Assembly (NCBI RefSeq): GCF_965638725.1
Contig: NC_134954.1
Location: 6,753,001-6,817,000 of the forward strand
Direction of reading: 5' to 3'
Source: Aptenodytes patagonicus
Taxonomy: Eukaryota > Chordata > Aves > Sphenisciformes > Spheniscidae
DNA length: 64,000 bases
Shown: positions 1-12,555 of the stretch, piece after piece
How the letters are laid out: every line of letters begins with the position of its first letter
Position numbering within the stretch: the first letter of the stretch is position 1
Notes under the pieces: generated by a model
The model's input: the letters and a program-made list of their open reading frames with translations, nothing else
The model's database searches: none
What the model was told of the DNA's origin: nothing
Program-made: the position numbers and the translations under genes

Positions 1-1396
1 ATGTAGTTTAAACCTACAAAGGAGAGCGTGATATTACAAGACAGAAATCCGGGATGTGATTTGGTAAGTGTAGTTCTTTATCTGTGATTTCTATTCGTTC
101 GCGCTCTGTTAACCAATACCTTCTAACATTTTTTCCTTCCTACCTAAAGCATATACTTCCTTACCCATCTTTGCCACGCTTGTTAGGCAATAAACATACA
201 GTTATGTAAAAATCAAGTAGATCTATAGCTAACCATCTACTACATAATTAAATATATAGGAGATATTCATTAAATGTAGGCTGTCAAATAAGTCTGAAAG
301 ACATTAGAAATGTAGTCTAAACACTGGGTAACTTAGCTACTAACGCCCAAAGTGGAATGTGTCTCATTCATTTTGGATATTTTCTCATTTGCTCAGCTTG
401 TAGGATAATGCACTTAAGGGATAATGCACTTAAGTCTTTTCATTCCCTTTTCCTCCCCCAAAGACATAAACATTTGCTAGATACATAGAGAGGCAGTCAG
501 GCAAGCAAGGTGGGCTTAATGCGTGATAAGCCCTGGCTTTGGAGAAATCGGTTGGATTTGCGTATTTGTATGGCTTAGAAGGGTCAGGGGTTTGCAAGGC
601 CTTAGGCTGGAAGGAGTGGTGGTATAGGGGTATGAGCAGAAAAGTTTAGATACCAAGTAATGGCTATTAAATAATTCATGGCCATTTAGGAAGAGAAATG
701 CAAGTGTGTGGTTTGGAGCTGAAAAGGGTTTTATGTTTTACGTAGTTACTTCAATGAAACATAGTCTCAGTATTTCTCAGTACCTCTACCACAGAGGTAG
801 CCCTTGTCGCATTTAACTGGAAATTACCTTGGTTGGTCTACTCTGTATAATACTGTTTAAGGTAGCTATAGAAATACTGGCTGTTTGCAGATACAGAGTG
901 CGCTTAGTACTACATTATTTCTACAGTAAAGATGTAAACATATACAGGAGAGAAGCAACAGGGAAACATGTTAATTTTTGTCATTTGCTGTGACATACTG
1001 CTCGTCTAGATTTAGCATGCTGTTGTTTTTCCCTTCTAAATAACTGTGCATGAAAACTAGCTCCAAAATATATGCATGTAAAAACAAAATCTATCTGAGC
1101 TTTGTTTGAGAGAACCAAATCACATTTTACTTCATATCACATGGGTTAAAAAAAAAAAAAATTTTTTTCAGACTCCTTTGATCTAAGTGAGTCTAATCCT
1201 TTGTAAGTAAAACTTAAAAATACAATATAAACCTGGATAACTAGTTATTTTTATCTTAAATTGGTTATAATATTAGTTGCTGATTATAGAAACAATTAGT
1301 GTAATTTTACTGATTTTTGTGGTCATATTTCAAATAGCAGTTTTCAAAACTGTTGTCTTTTATAAACACATAAAGCGGTTATTTTTGTGTACTTAC
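1..1396 (-). other. PCOLCE2 intron 8 (5' part only)
   Basis: AT-rich intronic sequence. It holds a perfect 16-bp tandem duplication of ggataatgcacttaag (403-418 and 419-434) and an A14T7 tract at 1148-1168. No further exon or recognised mobile element was seen. Confidence 0.8.
403..434. repeat. Two-copy 16-bp tandem duplication
   Basis: The word ggataatgcacttaag occurs twice back to back without mismatch, which suggests a recent slippage or duplication event inside PCOLCE2 intron 8. Confidence 0.9.
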
Positions 1397-1564
1397 CTCT
1401 TCTGATGGGAGGACACTGCTTACATACAACAATAATCTTGGCACTCATACTCTTGCCGGCTTGTTGAATTGCTAAATTTCCCTCCTTATATACATTAATG
1501 ATTGATATTGTTGCATGCAGACTGCCAGCCCGCGTTATTGCTGTGATTACAGTTCCAGTTATTA
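1397..1564 (-). CDS. PCOLCE2: PCOLCE2 coding exon 8 (main part of NTR domain)
   Basis: This 168-bp exon completes Val319 and encodes residues 320-374 plus one base. The product reads ITGTVITAITRAGSLHATIS, then IINVYKEGNLAIQQAGKSMS, then KIIVVCKQCPPIRR. Cys366 and Cys369 form the CxxC of the NTR domain. The acceptor is TTTCTTCTAG|TAATA and the donor AGAAGAG|GTAAGT, both strong. The remaining NTR segment after RRG, about 41 residues in human, was searched for in positions 1-1396 and not found, so the last exon is probably outside the window. Confidence 0.95.
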
Positions 1565-3665
1565 CTAGAAGAAAAGACATTTGATACATTTTTATTATTT
1601 TTTTTAGATACAGATTTTGAGGCATCATAAAAACTGATATTAGTATCGGTATGTAAGTCCATAATAAGGAAGGAAAGTATACCATATATAAGTATACATA
1701 TACTAAGTATATTAATCCATAATAAGGAAGGAAACAATACTGGAAACAGTTACTAAAAATGTGGGTATCACCCGTAAGAGATAACTCACTACTGACAAAT
1801 TTTGGTGGCACCAAATATAAAACTGTCCTTAGAATGTATTAGTCTCTTGCAAGCCCAGTTCTAGGTTTTGATAATTTCAATTATACGGTACAATTTGATA
1901 CTACTTTTAATGACTAATTTTAAAACAGTCGAGAAGTTGAATTGAAAACGTTCTAGCCAAAAGCTGAATTCCCAGCTCTCTGACACTCAAATGAGCAGCA
2001 GGGAATAGTTAATGCCCTAAGAGCTAATTTTGATCTGCGCGAGGCTTGATACTGATAAAAATGTGCCGATTTCAGTGAAATTTAGACTACAGATTAGACC
2101 ATCATATCTCCCAAAGACCTCTCAGTATGAAAATAAAGATACCATTTTTTTCCTTGGGTGACTAAATTAATCTGTAGGCCATCTTTATTTATCAAAAGGG
2201 AATGGTAAGTGGTACTAGCAATTTTTTTTCTTCTCAGATCACCTTTTGTAAATAAGCTATTCTATCCTAAGATCAATTAGACCTTCAGTTATCAAGTATG
2301 TGCAGCCAGATTTATTTTACAAATCTGCATAATCCACATTTTGGGTTAGGCGTTTGTAAATTTGTGCATTATCTTCCTTTAATCCAGACCTTCTAATTAA
2401 ATGGGAACGTTCAAGTCCAATCGAAAGAGAACTGTGGATGTTAAAATGCTGGGTATTGGAGTTATATGTCTAGAAACAATAAAAATGAAATGCATGATGA
2501 AAGAGAAATAGCTCTTATTTTCTAAATTCATAAAGCCAGCAAATAAACTTGGAATAAATCATACTCTACAAACAGCACACCTTCTGTTCTTACCTTAGGA
2601 TACATTTGCATTCACAGTGCATACAAAATATTTTTACTCTTACTCATGCCATGGAAAAGACTGAAAAATGTCAAGTATTTGACAAAAGGTGAGAGTGAAT
2701 GTGATTTATTACCCTGATGCTAGAGGAAAAAGAACAAGTTTTACACAGTGTTATTTACCGTCAACGGCGAGAGCTGAGGCACGGTCAGTAAGGTTTTTTT
2801 CCCCTACCTGCTTCTTTTGGTTTTGGGCCAGCCTATGCTGTTTGCAAATTAAAACAGGCTGGTGGTCAAGAGCGGTAGAGGGTCGTGCTGCAGTGACTCC
2901 ATTCTGCTGTAGGGTACAGCCACAGCCCTCAACTGTTTTTCTAGCAAAATGATGCAAAGCTGCCCCCACTTTCCTGAAACAGCAGATTTCCTCAAATCTC
3001 ATGGGATTAGCTATAAAGTTAGAGAGAGGGATTAAAACAAACAAAAAGTGGTTGGGGGGAGGGGGGGGAAGTTGTCCCATCAAATTTTTAGGCATGTTAT
3101 AGGGGATTAAAAGAAGCTTCCAGTATTAATATGGGAAAATACTCTTGCGACATAACTGAATAAATCAGCAGTGACAATGCCATCCAAATATACAGCAGAC
3201 ATCGTTTTTCCTGAGTGGTTTGTGTCTGTGTACAGAGGGCAGTGCTTGTAAGCTTCCATGCCTTCTAACTTCTTTTAAAAATATTTTGGAAGTCTATAAA
3301 CGGAATTGTGGAATAGTCAGCAGGTACAGCATAAAATGTGTATTGGCTGGTTACACACAAATGAGATGACAATACAGTAACTGAATCAATACTTTCCTCT
3401 AGGAGGTTGTCATACATTGTCATTTGCTTTTCAGATTGAGAAAGTACGTTTGTTTGAGATATATGTGCAGCGCCTATTTCGGAATATCTCCAAGAATGTA
3501 TTGAGTGAAAACACAGATACTAATGTCAGATAGACACATAAGATGGTGTAAAAATATAGCCTATATATTAATGATAACTCAGAACTACATCTGGTAAAAT
3601 TCCTATGGGTCTAAAAACACAGTGCCAAGTGAATAATTAAAAAGAAACAAATTTTGCTTCCTTAC
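1565..3665 (-). other. PCOLCE2 intron 7
   Basis: Intron of 2101 bp. It holds an 18-bp direct repeat, ccataataaggaaggaaa, at 1659-1676 and 1717-1734, with TATA-rich spacer between, and a G-rich stretch near 3054-3069. No gene or identifiable transposon was seen. Confidence 0.8.
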
Positions 3666-3749
3666 CGAAGTTGCTTGAACAATAATTGCTTTCCAGAGTC
3701 CCGCTCCTCTTACACTTTTGCTGGCACAGGGCAACTGTAGGTTTCGCAA
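3666..3749 (-). CDS. PCOLCE2: PCOLCE2 coding exon 7 (start of NTR domain)
   Basis: This short exon (84 bp) completes codon 291 (Ile), encodes residues 292-318 and gives one base of codon 319. It reads AKPTVALCQQKCKRSGTLES and then NYCSSNF. Cys299, Cys303 and Cys314 begin the netrin-like (NTR) domain, which in this family binds heparin-type glycans. The donor is AACTTCG|GTAAGG. The acceptor chosen, TTCAAAAAG|TTGCG, is supported by conservation of KPTVALCQQKC with human, but it has a purine-rich -3 region. A CAG acceptor 15 bases further in (exon start 3734) would keep the frame and remove five residues. Confidence 0.92.
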
Positions 3750-6700
3750 CTTTTTGAAGAGCAAAAAGTAAATTGAAACTGAATTGAGGTATCTGATACC
3801 AATGCAAAGCAGTATGTTTAATAAAAGAAGAAGAAAGATGAATAATGCTGGTGTATACATTAACTAGATCTGGTATTGCGAGGGATGAACACCACAATAA
3901 TATTCCTTTCCTCTGCCATCACCTCCAATCATCATCATCTCATGTGTGTCTCAGCTACGTCCCTGTTCTAATGACCTCACAGAATGGGATGTTACCAAAA
4001 ATTTACATTTGATTGCAGTGTGATCTTAAATATGTAACTTATTTAGTGTTGCCATGCAGCCCTAGTAGTACACTTAAAGTATCCTAACGTGATATTACAG
4101 TAACACTCAGAGAGAGGGGGTGGCCTTTTATCTGAAATTACCGTACTGTGGAGGAAGAGAGCAGAGCTCAAATTCCTGACTCTTTTTTTTTTTTTCTAAA
4201 TTTTTCACATAGCTTCATGACATGTAGTACTGTATAATTTTTACTGATGACATTTTGAAAGACAACGTAACGTTTGAAGTACCTATTTAATATTAGGGGT
4301 TGACATTTCCTTTCTGAAATGGAATGCTTTGTTTATAAACAAGTGAATACACTTTGTATTTTTTTTCCTCCTTGGGTGGATGTTAATAGCCTCTGTGCTT
4401 TACTCAGCTAACCCTTTCTACGTAACGTGTCGGGATGAAGTATTTTTAAGGCTTTTATGTCCTTTTCAAATTTGTTTGGAATTGGTCAATGACATCATAG
4501 TTATTGGAAACACAGATCTAAGACAGATTAAAAAAACCCAAGCCCCTACGTAACACTAATTTCCAAGAAAAAGTAAATTAGTTATGAAGAATATCTTTGC
4601 ATTTTTTTACTTTCTTTAGAATAGAGCATTTCACAGAAGTTTTATTCAGCCTATACTTTCTGAAAAAGAATTTCTGACTAATTTTCCAATCAGTAATTTA
4701 TACTTGTACTTCTCTTTTAATTGAATGAATTGATTCTTTTTATAATTTTCCAAGTTTCTGAGATTCAGCTGAATGGCATTAAAACTACTTTGTCTTCAAT
4801 GTTATGCCCATGACTGTTAGAAGATCTGCATACTCACTATTTTGCCTTTCAAATCCAAAGTTTAAAAATTTGACCCCTTATTTCTCATTGATTTGGGGTT
4901 GTTTGTTTGGTTTTGGGTTTTTTTTTTTTCAGTCTTCACATGATTGGTATGCAGTGTGACTCTTTAGAAAATTAAATGCCTCCCACAAGGAAAAGTGTTC
5001 TGAAGAGCGAGTTACTATGTCTATGGAAGCGTATCTACTCATGTTCTACAGGACGTAGCCTCAGATCTACACGGTCACGGGAGTGAAACTCCTACTGCCA
5101 TCGCTTCCGCTGCCTGGATGTGTCTGCAGAGTTCTTTCATACCACTGTGTGTTTCTATTTTTAATTATATGCCGAGTTGCTTTTTGTAAAGTGACTTCTG
5201 TGTAGAATACAATGTAGAAATAATACACTATATTCAGCTCCTAGAACTTTAAACTAAATGATAATTTTTCAAATTATTATTTCAAATTACAGTTAGCGCT
5301 TGGCAAGGTGCCATGCCATTTAATTAGTTTTCCCGTCGCACCGCATCAGTTGCTAGGTCAAGCAAGTACCTCCTATCTCAATGCTACATGCAGCACCACA
5401 AAAACTAAGAATTTAATGTTCCTTGAGTCTTGCAATTCAGTGTCCGTAGCAGGAAGACAAGAAATGTAGCAGGTAGATGAGTCACAGGGGCATGCCAGTA
5501 TGGTAGCTGCCAAAAATTTATTGAGGTGCTCTGATTTTTCTAAATTTAAAACTGGGATTATGCATTACAAAATACTCTTGTTTGGTCCTCTCGGGGGGGT
5601 GGGGTGGGGTGCTAACACTTCAAGCTTTACTTCTGAGTTTAGTAAATTTTGGTTGGTGACTAGCTTTGCTATGATTTGTCAGTAGAGGCTGCCTATTTTT
5701 TGTACAGACGAGTAAGGTATTTTAGCAAAATTCTCCAATGCAAAATTGGAGAAGAACTGAATTAAAAGTTTAGTCGCCTACCATTTTACAGGTAGCCATA
5801 TTGACAGGCAAATGCATTACTTGATCCAATGAAACAAGAAAATCAATTACTTAACCATATGTATTGGATTAATCTTCATTACTTTTATTAATGTATTGTA
5901 TAGCATTTACTTATTTCTTCAGGTACTAATATTTTTATGTAAGGTAGAGACTGAGGTAATTCTTGAAAGCACCTACTGAAGTTAAATATTTTATTAATGC
6001 CTGAAGTTCTGTGCAAGTGTGAACAGGTCTGATTTGCAAGACAATAAGCTAAGTCTATTTGAACTAGACACTTCGGAATGCAAACGATTGATCAGAAATT
6101 TAACTGAACTGTAGAGGTTTGGTGTGCTTTGGTTCGTTTTTAAGATCAGAAATGCCTACACCATGCATAATTGATCAGACATTGAAAGGACTTACATCTG
6201 TCTGCCTAACAAGTCCTTTTGAACGCCTTCCCTCTGTTGTCCTCTCTCAGATGATATTGCATTGTTTTTATTTTCTGACACTGATGTTGTCATAAAAATT
6301 GATTTGGAATTAATTAGTAAAGTACACCTCTTTTGCACGTGCACACACAAACAGCTCACAGAGCAAAACTCAATGGCAAGACCCTGAACACAAATGCAGT
6401 GTGAGATATCCGACAGCCTGGATTAGTTGAGACCAAGTGTTTGAACTAACAACTTCGTTAAGAAGTGCTTTATAGTGAAGAAGAGCTGAATTATTTATTA
6501 TTAGAGTAGCAGTCACATCAGAATGATTTACAGGTCATTACGATTTCATTTTTATAATGTTTATTTTCATCTATTTTAAATACCTTTCATTATCAGTATT
6601 TAAGCACCACAGCTTGTTGGTTTCCTGCTGACAGGCTGTTGCTGTCCTGACTTTTGATGCGTTTTAAGTACAAATCAGGTTATGTGTTGCAAAAACATCA

Positions 6701-7473
6701 TAAATAATTCGGTTTTCTGCTATAACTGTATCTTAAATCTCTCATGTTCAGGTTATAGAAATTATAAGAATTTATCCCTTCAATATCTCAGTAATGAGGT
6801 AGTTTTGGCAATGCCTTCAGAGAAATCCTCCTCTGATCTTTCATATATGCTGTCTAGTCTTAAATATAAAAGGAAACTTATTTTTAGTGTGACACATTTC
6901 TTTAAGTTCCCATCCCTGATTTTTTTAAAATAAAAATAATTCTAGGAGAGTGTCATGTTGACAGGATGTTGACAGAATCTGAAGAGGGCTCAGGTGGCTT
7001 CCATACCAATTTTGTTTGATCTTAGTAACTATATGAAGAAAAATATGGTTAGATTTTTACATGTTAACTTGTATAGAAGAAAGAGTTCTTTTACATAAAA
7101 CTATTTCCTAAAATATTTAGAACTTCTTATACAAAAGAACTTTGTTCATCCATTCTTCTATGGACTTTGCTAGTTAACTGTCAAAAATTGAGAAGAGACA
7201 GGAAAATTCTCTCAGCTGGAGCAAGTTACTGTTACACTGAACTCCCGCCTGGATAGATTTCCTTTTAATAATCTTAAGTAAATTCTCCCTTGAGTATATG
7301 AAGATACTCCCTTGAGTATATTAATTTTAATTCATTCTTTCAATATTTGAAATACTAACAAACCATAAACCTGTAATTTTTAATATACTTTCTATGACAT
7401 TTTTCCGTAACCCTCTCCTTGTCCTGGAATGATTTATTTTTCTAAGAAATAAAATAAAGCCAGTAAAACTTAC
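3750..7473 (-). other. PCOLCE2 intron 6
   Basis: Intron of 3724 bp, AT-rich. Features seen are a T13 run at 4183-4195, a perfect 9-bp-stem, 5-base-loop inverted repeat (5731-5739 and 5745-5753), a G-rich patch near 5591-5611, and a 14-bp direct repeat ctcccttgagtata (7285-7298 and 7307-7320). No additional exon was recognised. Confidence 0.8.
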
Positions 7474-7628
7474 TTGAGGTAGCAGGGACTGTTGTGGTAG
7501 TAGGCGGAACTGTAGTTGTGGGTAACTTTTTTGGTCTAAATTTATAATGGGCAATAAAGCCATCAGCTGTTAAGCTTAAATCAGACAAAAACTGAATGAG
7601 CAACTCATTTCTCTCAGACAGAATAGGC
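7474..7628 (-). CDS. PCOLCE2: PCOLCE2 coding exon 6 (end of CUB2 and Thr/Pro linker)
   Basis: This 155-bp exon completes Ala239 and encodes residues 240-290 plus one base. The first part, PILSERNELLIQFLSDLSLT, ends CUB2 and supplies Asp255 of the presumed calcium site. After FRPKK comes a low-complexity linker of Thr, Pro and Val (about residues 275-290) joining CUB2 to the NTR domain. Human PCOLCE2 has an equivalent linker of similar length but different order, so it evolves by small repeat changes; such segments usually carry O-glycans (inference). The acceptor is TATTTCAG|GCC and the donor CCTCAA|GTAAGT. Confidence 0.95.
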
Positions 7629-10600
7629 CTGAAATAGAAAAACAAAATATTTCCATTGTTTTGAATGCAATGACAAAAAGCATTAATAGCATTCTTCTTA
7701 CAAAAAAAGAGAGAGCGCGCTTCACTTTAATTACTGGTCTGAATGCAGCATCTGCCCCCAGACTAATATTGAAATACATGTTTCTTTGCTGGCAAGTCAG
7801 ACACTGGTGTTATGAGTGTGAAATTCATTCTGATGAATCATCTAAACCTCTGATTCCTGAAGGTTATGTCAATATGAGTATCTTTAAATTCTTCTGTGTG
7901 ACTTCATTGCAGACTTCACTCGGAATGGAAGGGGCTAGATTAACACAGTGGGAAAATATATTGAAGAAATCCTCAGTTTATAGTGGAGGTAAGTAAATGG
8001 GTTTTTTATTTATTTGGTTTTGTTTAATGAAAAACATATTACGCATTTGGAAGGCCTTAAGAAAATGAATTCAATGTTGGATTCTGTAATTCTTTGACAA
8101 AAACACTAAAAATAAAATGTTGTGGGTTGTTATTTCTCTGGGCTCAGTTTTTGTCAATGATTGGATATTCATTACCACGGCCTTGAACAGCTAATGGAGT
8201 TATTTTCTTAGGATTTGAAATGTCATAAGCAAGCACTGTTCAGTGTATTAGTTTTCAGCTCATAAACTGCATAGTACCTTCTGTGACGCTAACTGCCTCT
8301 GGATGTGGATGTAGTGCGATGAGACTTCATTCAAGATTACTATTAGAGAAAATTGTATGGAATGCAAGTCTAGCCAAAGCAGCACGTCTCTCATTCCTTT
8401 GAGCTTTCCACAGACCTTGTCTCAATATTCATTAATAATTAGTAACACAAATTTTTCAAGCAAAACCACAGTTTTTGGAAAGAGGAAGAAAAATAAATAC
8501 AGGGGCAAAAGAATCTTGGTGAGGAGAGAGGGGAATAGAAAGTGGTTTTAAGATGCAGTTTTACTAAAATGACTGTGTTGTTTCTTCCCAGCAAGTCTGA
8601 CAGAGTTCACGAGCAGGAGTTCTTCAAAACACTTGATCAGGCCTTTGAAGTAAAAACTTGTGATCATGTCCCAGTTTTTTGGCAGGTGTTTCAGACATCA
8701 GTTTACTCTGATGGCCGCGTCTGACATAACCAAAAGTAAGTGCCTGGTTATCTGGAATTCTGTAGATTTACAGATGCCGGGGTAGTTGCACAGGTTACGC
8801 TTTTCTTGCTGCAGTATTGACACAGGCTGTGGACGTACGAGGGCACCGATTATCAGCTGCCTGAGAGCTTCGTTCTGTGTCCTGAACACCAGGACTACAA
8901 CACCAAATCTGAAAAATCTGACCTAGTCTGTGTAGCCCGTCTTTTTAAAAAAGGCTTTTTGTCTGAGAGGCAGAGGTTTTTTTGAGTAATTACTTCTCCT
9001 AATAAATTGTGATTATTATGTATACCATTCATTTATGTGTCATAGTAATTGTATTTAGGATTCAGGTATGTGGTTACACTGTATGCTTGCTGGTCTGCAG
9101 TTGGATCTGAATTCACCTCTGCAACCACCAAATGAGCTGAAGGTATCCACTTTACTCATACTTCTGATGTATTTCTGTTACAGATGCCACGTTACATTAT
9201 CTGTATCTGCTGGTAAATGAGTTCCACTTTGCATGATTACTGTGTCAGACATGCAACTAATACTCTTTATAGCAGGCTTGCTTCACAATTCAGTTTACAC
9301 ACCATGATTTCTGGTTCTTTTACAACACTGGTCTTGTCCTTACTGTTTTTCTGAACCCAGCTGATAAATTATGGTGAGAATTCTGCAGGGCTAGTGGAAA
9401 ATCCCCAAGAGCCATACTTTCCCCCTTTCACTGGATATAGAAGCTGCCTATATACAACTCTGCAAGGGAAAGTGTTCAAGCTCTATATTGGATCTCTGGT
9501 GAGGAAGCAATGCTATCCTAAAATTGGCTTTCAGGACACTTCTAACATTCTGCAACAGGAAATCTCATCTCTAAGCTATGCGGTCTGGGTCTGAGCCCAG
9601 TATTCTGCCCTTATTTGCCTGTTGCACAAAGTCCATACTAAAATGTCTATATTTTGAAGCCCACCAGGGTTTGGCAGACCAATTTACAGCTTTGACATGC
9701 TGTGGGGATAGATGCTGAGCCACAGTTGAGAGGTGGTTTAGGAAGCTACTCCTGGTTGCCTCTCAGGGACTAACTGGCGTTTCTTCCTTTTGCACTGCCC
9801 TGTCAGCCAAGACCAGATCCTGACAGTGCAAAATGTGCTTGCACAGCTGGGCTAGATTTTAGCTGGAAAGAGACAGCTAAGTCCCAGGGACTGGAGGCCA
9901 CCAGCCTCATCTGTAAGGGGTGTTGTTCACTGCTGCCTTCTGAGAACCAAGGGAAGGACAAGATCTTGTGGAGTTCGGTTCTTACCTCAGTTGGAAAAGG
10001 TCTGAAATGTCACAACTTACGTATAGAGTGAGTCAAACTAGACTCTAATCATGCTTCTGGCTTAAACTCTGTTCAACTAGGAAGCAAGTCCATTTGCTCC
10101 AGTGCTTTGGATCTGACTTGCACACAACAAAACATCCATGGCAGGAACTGAAGGCATTTGTACAGAACATCACTAGTTAAGTGTTTCCAATATGAGATTC
10201 TGTTAGCTTTTGGGGTTTTTTACAGTAGCTTCAAGGTAAATAACTTACTGTTCTGCAGTAACAGTTGAGTTGTAAGGGATGGATCTGCAAAGTCGCAAGG
10301 AGGTTCTCATGCTATGCTCATCAATGGAATACCTGTCTACCTGGTCATAAAGTATTAAGTAATGTAACTAACGTCTGTCATCTACTGGTTGCTTTCTTTA
10401 TTCTGTCTAAAGAAAGAGGAGTGTTTGCAATAGAATTCCTTTTGGGAAGGTGTGTTTACTTCAGATGGTGGTGATTTGTTATCTAATACGTACAGATGCT
10501 CACAACATTCAGGTCAGAGAAAACTGTCACCCATTTGGAGACCCATTCAGTCCATCTGCAGTCACTCCAAGTGCCACAGCACTGCGAGGCAACAATTCAT

Positions 10601-12418
10601 CTTAGTTTCCAGGTAAAGCTCTAAGCTATAAAGTATGAAGTCACTTTGCTATGAATACATACGTGAGGCAAAAATGGAAAAATTCTGAATGTCATTTGGC
10701 AAAGAGGTGGAAGTGAATGTCCAAGATTTCTAACCCACCTCCCTGCCTTGAGGACTCAATACTAACTCTGCCTTGCAGAATCTCCTGCCGTCTCACAGCC
10801 TTCGGGCGGGAGGCAATATGGAAAGATAGTTTACTTTTGCTAGTGAAGTTTTTCCTGAAAACAAGGAAGTGCTTATGTATGTAACTACAGCTAGAATTTA
10901 GCCTCTTGCATCATTTTAGTGACCTGAATTATGTAGCACTTCAAGAACAATCTTACCCATAAGATTCTCTGTTATCAGTATCTTTTTATAGAGCAGTTTT
11001 TTTAACCTTACTACAAGAAGGGGGCCTGAAAAGAAATTAATGTAAGCCTGAAAAGAAGTGTCTTTACATAGAAAGTTTCAAATTGGAAGGGAAAAAAAAA
11101 AAAGAAAGAAAAAAGAAAAGTGTAACTCAAGACCAAAAGCCTAAGGTGGCTGAAGGAAACTGAAGTTAATATATTTCAGGTGCAGCCCTACCCTTAATTA
11201 AATTCTTGCTGAATTTCTAATAAATTTCTGTAGGCCTAAGCTTACTCTATTTCTAGCACTGTCATGCTATTGCATAGCTGCTGCATGGAGAAGAAATAGT
11301 CCTACAGAATGTCTGCCTCCCCTCTCGTCTCCTGAGGGTATACTGCATAACCTTAAAAAACTCAGCCAAACAAAAAACACAAAAAACCCTCACAGTAAAT
11401 CTCAGCCTAGCAAGCTATGCCTAGAAAGACTGAGGCATGCACCTCCTCCCCCTGTACCACAATCAATTGCCCTTGGGAATAAAACTAGCTGCCACTTCTG
11501 AGATGTAAGTCTAGTCACACACCTCCATGTATTTTTTATTTTTTTTTAATAGCTTGGATTTCTTGAAACAAAATGCATCCTCTTCATCTTCTAAAGCTAC
11601 TCAGCTTTAAGAAGCTTGATTGAAGAGGAACAATGGGAAAGGAGAGCTAAAAATTACTAGCCTCACCCAAAAAACTTTACACTTTTTGGGGGAATAATTA
11701 TGATCCACTATTGCTAGAGCTGATTATATAGTTGGGGGCGGGAGGCTTGGGAGGATGGGTTGTTTTTTGGGGGATAGGTGAGTTGTGGGTTGCAGGGGGG
11801 GTTGTTGAGGGGATTTGGGGGCAGCAAGTTGATAGCAAAGCTGGTGAAAGCCTGCTGTGCTACCCAGCACGCTCAGGAAAGCAGTCTGTGCCATGAGAGA
11901 ACGTGCCTTGGCACAGACGGAAGAGGTGGTAAGCAGCGATGCAAGGAGCAGCCAGGGAGCCAGCAGAAGGGAAGTGGCTGAGGGGGAAATGAGTCAGATA
12001 AAGTGAGTAAGGAGCCAAGGGGCTAGAGAGTTCAGCTGGATCCTTGTACTTCAGTATCTATAATTAAAACATACATGTTAAGTGATGTTAGTGTTCAGCT
12101 ACCATTAGTATTGGTATCATACCAATATCAATAGCATTAGCGTTAGTATTGGTGTTATTAGACAGCGCTCTAATGAGGCTTGAGGGACAGGACAGGACAG
12201 AACACAGGTTGGAGCCAGGGCTAGTCATGGAGGGAGAGAGAAAAGGGAAAACCTAAGGAGAGACAAGATACTAAGCAACTCCTAGAAGTTCAATTGGAGG
12301 TAGAAAATGTCATATTTAATTTAAAAAAGAATAAAAATCTTTCAGAAGCCTAGTACAGAACTGTTGGCAAAATGACACATAGTGGTAGTGAAGTTCATAA
12401 TTCAAGAAAGTTACTTAC
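7629..12418 (-). other. PCOLCE2 intron 5
   Basis: Intron of 4790 bp. It contains an A-rich tract at about 11090-11120, a G-tract cluster at 11734-11821 and a low-complexity ATT/GGT region at about 12060-12160. The open frames of 60-111 codons are not recognised as proteins and do not resemble neighbouring domains. Confidence 0.8.
11734..11821 (+). other. Cluster of two canonical G-quadruplex motifs
   Basis: On the plus strand, four G-tracts at 11734-11738, 11740-11742, 11749-11751 and 11757-11759 have loops of 1, 6 and 5 bases. A second set at 11787-11789, 11795-11801, 11809-11812 and 11817-11821 has loops of 5, 7 and 4. Both fit the usual G3+N1-7 rule. PCOLCE2 is read from the minus strand, so the plus strand is its template here. 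Confidence 0.7.
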
Positions 12419-12555
12419 GCTGGTGGACTGTCTCCGCAGTACTTCCCGATTCTTTTAGCATCATCGATTTCCCCACCATTAAACACTGCGACATAGTCAT
12501 ATCTGCAGTAGTTGTCTCTCTCCACATCAAACTTCTCAAACTTTAACTCTATTAG
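12419..12555 (-). CDS. PCOLCE2: PCOLCE2 coding exon 5 (core of CUB2)
   Basis: This 137-bp exon encodes residues 194-238 plus two bases. It reads [17 protein letters not shown], then [15 protein letters not shown], then [12 protein letters not shown]. Cys210 and Cys233 give the second CUB2 disulfide. Glu205 and Asp213 are two of the three residues expected to hold calcium; the third, Asp255, is in exon 6. The acceptor is TTCCCTGCAG|CTAAT and the donor CCAGC|GTAAGT. The split codon GC+G makes Ala239, giving PPAPILSERN across the junction, as in the family (PPAPIVSERN in human). No disruption is seen. Confidence 0.96.
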
